In this document: piece by piece, positions 58,700 through 64,000 of the stretch
How the letters are laid out: each line of letters starts with the position of its first letter
Numbering within the stretch: the first letter of the stretch is position 1
Source: Temnopleurus reevesii
Lineage: Eukaryota > Echinodermata > Echinoidea > Temnopleuroida > Temnopleuridae
Reading direction: 5' to 3'
NCBI GenBank assembly: GCA_036244855.1
Contig: BQKZ01000311.1
Span: 15,006-79,005 of the forward strand
Length of the DNA stretch: 64,000 nt
Notes under the pieces: model-generated
Told to the model about the DNA's origin: nothing
Database searches by the model: none
Seen by the model: the letters and a program-made list of their open reading frames with translations, nothing else
Translations under genes and position numbers: made by a program

Positions 58700-58859
58700 A
58701 AGTAATAATGAGCTACTTTGAGAACAACTGGTATCAGTTCTTGCGCTTAATATGCGTATAATACCATTATGATAGATCATCAAGCATAAGAACGGATACA
58801 GTTAATCTTAAACTCATCCTTGCAATGCAGTTCTTCTTATCTTGGTGAAACACCACCCA
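58700..58859 (-). mobile_element. MITE with GGTGTTTCACC ends, copy 2, left end lost
   Basis: The right end TTCTTATCTTGGTGAAACACC is intact and the inside shares 'aactggtatcagttcttgcg' with the adjoining copy, but no matching left end is found. Confidence 0.65.
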
Positions 58860-59011
58860 GGGCGGTGTTTCACCAAGATAAGAAAGATCTACTGGTATCG
58901 TTTCGTGCACGTATTATGGTTCACACTATTACGCGCGTTCAGCGCAAGAACTGATACCAGTCGAACGTAAAGTCGTTCTTAAAGTCTTTCTTATCTTGGT
59001 GAAACATCGCC
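58860..59011. mobile_element. MITE with GGTGTTTCACC ends, copy 3
   Basis: Ends GGGCGGTGTTTCACCAAGAT and ATCTTGGTGAAACATCGCCC are inverted; inner words 'actggtatcg' and 'tgataccagtcg' pair. It abuts copy 2 with only about one base between, so the junction is a palindrome (GGTGAAACACC...GGTGTTTCACC). Confidence 0.8.
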
Positions 59012-59019
59012 CATGACTT

Positions 59020-61930
59020 AGATAATACGCAAATTTCTTAAAATCCATGTCACAAAAGTCCCTATATTACATTAAGAAAAGAAAAGTCAATCGATCATCA
59101 ACCTCCAGATACATTTAGTGGTCAAAACCATCTTGCATTAATTTTGTCTTTGATAAAAACCCGTCTAGTTATTTGTTATTTTAGATAGCCCGGATGCTCG
59201 TACGATCGCCATAAGTCTATGAGAGTTATTCCTTTCAAATTTTAAATCCTCGATTCGCATTTGATTGTGGATACCCTTATCTTGTGATGGACACGGATTT
59301 GGTCACCATGACGGAGGATTGGAGGAGGATAACCGTGACGTAACATAGAATTGACAGATGGAGATCACAACAGAATATACAACCACAGTGACCAGAACTG
59401 AAAGCAGACCAGTCAAAGAGTTTGGACAAAGTAAACAGTTCCAAGTTAAACTTTTTCAATAGCTTTAGAATCCCCCTTCCTTGTTCTGCGGAGATAATAG
59501 AGCGGGTGTCGGAGCAGGTGTCACCCCTGCTAGCTGAATAAGCAGGGAAGTAACTTTCGTTTGTTTGCTACTGCTGCTGTATGTGAAGAACTGAATGAAA
59601 GCCCTTTATTTTGTCCATTTTTTTGTCATTTCTTCCTACAGTGCTATCTTAGACAATATTGTTAACATGTATGAAGTCCTCGTTTTGATTTAGACAACAG
59701 CTTGATTAGTGAATTCATCAAAGGTCATTAGAAATTCTTATTTTTTATTTGACGAAAAGCACATTGTTCGCCCAACTTGTGTTTCATGGGGGGAGGGGGC
59801 ATAGCCTTTGTCATTCATAGTCCCACATGATCAAATTTAACACGTTACACCAAACNATGTCGGCTGGTGCAGAGTGAAATTCAAGCTGGTACGAACTATA
59901 TTATCGGAAAATTATGAACATCTTTCAATGAACGAGGACGCAACAATCAACCTTCATAGACAATGCTTCATCTTCATTCCTAAATTTCAGCGGATAAGAA
60001 AGGATTATACAGACGGCAGATGTAACTCAACCCTTTTTAATATTCTGAGTATTGACTTAACCCTCATATTGCATACCCCTTTTAATATGTAAATGGCGGA
60101 AATAACGGATTTAGGTCGGTATGTGTGAGTCGGCGTAATACGACACACATTGATCTACCGTAGATGTGAAACTACCGCTGCATATCTTTTGTGTAGGTCT
60201 GACGAAATTTTATTTCATTCGCTTCATTTTTTGCATAAGAAATATAATTTAACATGATATGTTTCGATTGATTGTATCTGTCAGTCGGTGATTTAATGTA
60301 ACGCCCGGGCCTCTGGAGGGGGAGGGATGGGGCTGGAGTAACCACAACTTCGTCCGTAATCCGAATTCGCACTCTATAATTGCCTTTTGCGTAACTCGCG
60401 CCCTTTGAACATCGGAGTTTAACGTCCTTCTGCTTTTCTTTTATTTGCATAAAGATGGTACGTCACAAACCTTCATATAACACGCTTGGAAGGATCCATA
60501 TTATTTTCCTACCCTTTGCACTTTCCAGCACATAAATATGGTTTGTCAGCAGGCATTACCATCATGTGGAAAAACACATGTTGGCAGGCAGCCTCATTAA
60601 GGGGTCAGTGGGAGCTCTCTGTTTTTCTAAGGGGACTTTCTCATTTCATCTCCATCTTTACTCCATGTCAATCAATATTCCCCCCTGCTCTCGGTGACCC
60701 AGTTCTTGGTACTTATGGCTGCGATCTGAACCGCGCCCCTACCGCCATCATCCAATTTATCAGAAGACGCTCCACTGCAAGTGGTTATTACCCCCACACG
60801 GGGAACGGTTGGACATCGGGGGAAACTTGCAGTGCGGCGGTAGGTGGTCGCTTTCTTAAGAAATCGTTGTAAATGGGAGAGAAGATTGTAGATGGAAGAA
60901 GGCTAGAACCGACCTTGAGGCGACGTCTTTATTTTGGCCAATTACTGCGTAGTCTTCTGAGAAATATCGTCCACCCTTGACCTTTTCGCTCAACCTTGTT
61001 CTAAAATTAAATTCTAATCGTCTTCAAATGGCGAACAATGTTTTCTTTGACGATTCACTTTTAATCTTGCGAGGCACGTTTTAAAGGACAAACGTTCAAA
61101 TTGGATTTAAATTGGTTTTATTTGTTTTTCTCAATAATTTTTGTATCCCAAACGACAATCGCCAAATGCATTCTTTGTGGTGGTTAGTCAAAAAAAAAGA
61201 GAGAAAAGAACAAAAAAGGGGTATACCTTTTATTTGACATAGGCTACAGATATAGGCAGACTAAAACAAATTTTACGATTTGACGAGTTTACCAAATTTG
61301 TTGTTGGTCTGAAGGAGATGTTATTATCATCGCCACTGAATACATCGCGATCAGATGATTCTTTGCTCCGTTGCATTTAGCTTTGAATTGTGATATCTTC
61401 GCCATTGATGGTATAGGTTGAATCATTTATGTTGATTGGCTGTTGCACACCGTTGTCATGGAAATAACAATTAACGGCAAAGTTTCAAATTTTATGAAAT
61501 TTCAAATTTTATGAACAGAGCGTCTCATGTGATCACAGTAGAATGATCTGGGCCTGTAACATTACATATGCAATTAAACTTACGATAAACATGAATCGTG
61601 GCAAAACATGTACCATAGAGATACGATCAATATTCAATTAATCGTATTCATTTTATGTTACAGGTCCTTGTCTGACTATTCACCATCCCGTAATTCCCAT
61701 GAAATATATATATGATTGAATTTGAACAAGCATTTAGCATTCACCTTCACGTGCCTTACAGATGCTAAAGCAAATAGAGTAACGAGGTTATGACGTCATT
61801 GACGTTTGTCACAGCATAGACATGGTCCGAAACTCAAAATACTCGTTCAATCATGTCAATTAATGCCTCAATCTAAATATTTCAAGTTGATTTTCACTAA
61901 ATTACACGTCATTTCTAACTGAAATGTAGT
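59020..61930. other. Unique DNA, one N, no gene supported
   Basis: No gene or repeat recognised over this long stretch. A single N lies at 59856. A 128-codon plus-strand frame at 60486-60872 has no recognisable motif; 60300-60345 is G-rich. Confidence 0.3.
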
Positions 61931-61934
61931 TTTT

Positions 61935-62069
61935 TTAACAACATGGCTATATAGTTCAAGGACTATTTTAATTGAAGTGTTATTTTACCTTGTATATTCT
62001 GCTAATGGCACGGCCCCAATGTAAACCAGAGTCTGTATCTGTTTGGGGTTTTTACCGTGTTGAAATAAA

Positions 62070-62071
<2 letters not shown>
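61935..62071 (+). mobile_element. Probable LINE 3' end with (TATC)n tail
   Basis: 'ggcacggccccaatgtaaac', 'tttggggtttttaccgtgtt' and 'gaaataaaat' run directly into TATC repeats, as in 5'-truncated non-LTR copies. Confidence 0.5.
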
Positions 62072-62118
<47 letters not shown>

Positions 62119-62128
62119 TTATCTATCT
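62072..62128 (+). repeat. (TATC)n microsatellite, LINE tail
   Basis: About fourteen TATC units with one TATT change, continuous with the preceding LINE end. Confidence 0.95.
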
Positions 62129-62538
62129 TCCAATATGTTGACTGACGAAGTTATTTTGAATAGTTTGGTACAGGAGTGTATGGTTCGGTCACAGGACTCT
62201 GATAGTAACCGATGTGATCAATGGAACCGCTAAGCGTCGAATGGTTAAGAGCCAGTACCATGGCGATGAATTGTTGTGACTTAAAACTGGGGAATTATAT
62301 TGTTTCTGAAAAATCGTCGTAGAAAAACACATGAATTAACAATACATCCATTATAATGGTCAATTGCTTTATTCATTTCCGTGTTGCCTATCGATACAAT
62401 GTCATTTACTAAGTGTGCCGAAATATGCCGCTGTAGGTTTTTGATTAAATAATCATTGAGCAAGAAAAAAGTGCACAAACAATCACAAAATAATAAATGA
62501 TAATGAAACAGGTGGTAAAGTAAGAATTCTGTCATTTG

Positions 62539-62829
62539 AAATAAATATTAACACCTAGATTATATTCATAGCTAGACACCATTTTTGGTAATTTGTATTG
62601 AGAATTTGCGATATCAGATTTGTAAACATATTAAAAATAAGACATTGAAACATCGGAAAGAGTTTTTTTTTCTTAAAGTACAATGAAATAAATATGAACA
62701 CCTCGATCATCACTATTCAGACACCTTTTCTTGTAATTTGAATTGAGAAGCTGCGGTGGCTGATTTTTAAGATATAAAAAAATAACACATTGAAACATCC
62801 AAAAGAGTATTATTTGTGGGAGTACAATG
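62539..62829 (+). repeat. Tandem duplication, two units of 147 and 144 bp
   Basis: Both units start AAATAAATAT(T/G)AACACCT, continue with 'agacacc(a/t)tttt', 'gtaattTGtattgagaa'-like, 'acattgaaacatc' and end 'agtacaatg'. Identity is roughly 75-80% by eye. Confidence 0.75.
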
Positions 62830-63033
62830 TTGAATTCTTGCACATTACAGTTATGCTATTAAATTGGACTTCCGAGAGATTGAAATGTGCGAAAATCACA
62901 ATCGAAGGCAGCCGAAATAGGCATACTCCGTCGTTGCTCAATTGCACCTTTGCGTTTGTATCACTATAGCCAACATCTGAGAGGCGTTCATGAAATTTGA
63001 CAGACGCACCGTGGACGCATAAACACCGATCTC

Positions 63034-63230
63034 TCTGTTGACTCAATCGGTAGTGCGCTTACCTCACAACCATTATACCCAAGGTTTGATTCCCGACCGC
63101 GTCATACCGAAAGATGTTTATTAATGCAATTGCTGCTACCTTGTTTAGCGTACAACAAGAAAGGGAGAAAGCAATGTCGAATTGGCGCTGCTCAGCGGCT
63201 GCCAGGCCCACAATCTAAATGGGCAAAAAG
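63034..63230 (+). mobile_element. tRNA-derived SINE
   Basis: The head has an A-box region TGACTCAATCGGTAGTGCGC (63039-63058) and a B box GGTTTGATTCC (63083-63093) at tRNA spacing. It continues with 'gcgtcataccgaaagatg' and 'ggcgctgctcagcggctgcc'. The sequence departs from a tRNA after the T arm, and no simple tail is obvious, so the 3' limit is approximate. Confidence 0.6.
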
Positions 63231-63239
63231 AACATCAGC

Positions 63240-64000
63240 TACGATTTAAAGTTAAATCTATCAAAACATTTATCATTATCATTCTATCAACACGGAGGGA
63301 TGACGCTCAAATGAGCTAACTTATATGTATGTCGAGTGCTGGACGGACGCTTTAAACGTCGGTCAAGCATTTTCCCTCTGTTGCCTGCATTTACGGTGCC
63401 TCTTTTAAATTACATGAACGCTAAATATCGCCTGCACACACACACATGTGCGCGGTTGAGCCGTTTGCCTGTTCCGATTTCAGTGGAAGATTTGATTGGC
63501 ATCAAAGTTTTAGAGCATTTAATTTTAACCCTCTCTCTATCTGTCTCTTTTTTTATGATATAACACATTTTCTTCATCAATAACTTTTCAAACTCGAAAC
63601 AAATTGTAATATGTGATTTATTGATCGCAAACTCGAGGACCTTAAATGGTGAACCAGCCTATGCTAAAGGTTAATTTCTAATATTTTTTTTGATATCTTT
63701 GTGGAATGTCCCTTTTCTGGAGTATAATAATCGATCAATAATAATTTGTATAATGATTCGTAAACTACACCATCCACGCGCTCTCAGCGACCTTCATCCA
63801 ATATCCAAGGCCACGCCAGAAACAATATCCTTCTTTATCTATCATATTCCACAAACTCTTTGTGGAATTGACCCCATTCTTTCAGACGCTAAGAAGATTT
63901 CAAAGGATTTCGAAATTCGCTTTCAATAAATAGCAGAAAAACCGGCCTTTTGATGTGACGTTTTAAATCCATTCCTTCCTCAATATCAGAGCCCGTCCAG
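63240..64000. other. Unique DNA, no feature recognised
   Basis: No gene or element recognised up to the window end. Confidence 0.3.

Noticed and set aside
60486..60872. 128-codon plus-strand frame
   Set aside because: No motif and no flanking signals; composition looks like translated noncoding DNA.

Overview
The window looks like intergenic or intronic DNA from an animal nuclear genome. It is AT-rich, full of microsatellites, and carries many short interspersed and inverted-repeat elements. I find no complete protein-coding gene and no intact tRNA or rRNA gene. The mix of tRNA-derived SINEs, LINE 3' ends with simple-repeat tails, many MITEs and strong apparent heterozygosity suggests a marine invertebrate deuterostome. 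An echinoderm such as a sea urchin is my best guess, but this is an inference from style and not from a marker gene. Most long open frames here are by-products of simple repeats (CA, CT, GA, CCT, ATC).

Layout. 1-11060: a tRNA-like SINE with a (CCT)n tail, a short tandem duplication, a duplicated block carrying a SINE in one unit and a TTAA element in the other, a long G-poor CA-rich tract and a MITE. 11060-14235: a satellite of about 210-255 bp units broken by a 321-base assembly gap. 14235-33000: mostly unique DNA with foldback and MITE insertions, several LINE 3' ends, a fourfold E2F-like motif cluster (21031-21083), and a TTAA-flanked 600 bp inverted-repeat element whose empty site survives in a neighbouring duplicate. 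34150-35244: a tandem duplication in which one unit carries a SINE that the other lacks. 37700-43110: CA-rich arrays, a third copy of that SINE, a 64 bp nearly perfect palindrome, two MITEs and a TCC/ATC microsatellite. 44298-46785: two diverged copies sharing identical ends, joined by a single N; this looks like two alleles laid end to end by the assembler. 47700-52100: a LINE tail, a promoter-like cluster before a short signal-peptide-like ORF, and a nine-unit array of about 250 bp units, each with a CA tract. 52100-64000: more MITEs, two further SINEs, LINE 3' ends and a small tandem duplication.

The most notable item is a SINE family with three copies (4012, 34668 minus, 40534 minus). Its first ~50 bases resemble the Alu domain of 7SL (SRP) RNA, and its B box sits where Alu has one, followed by a lineage-specific body and a pyrimidine-rich tail. 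Two potential exons (45170-45493 minus; 48072-48239 plus) are offered only as weak candidates.
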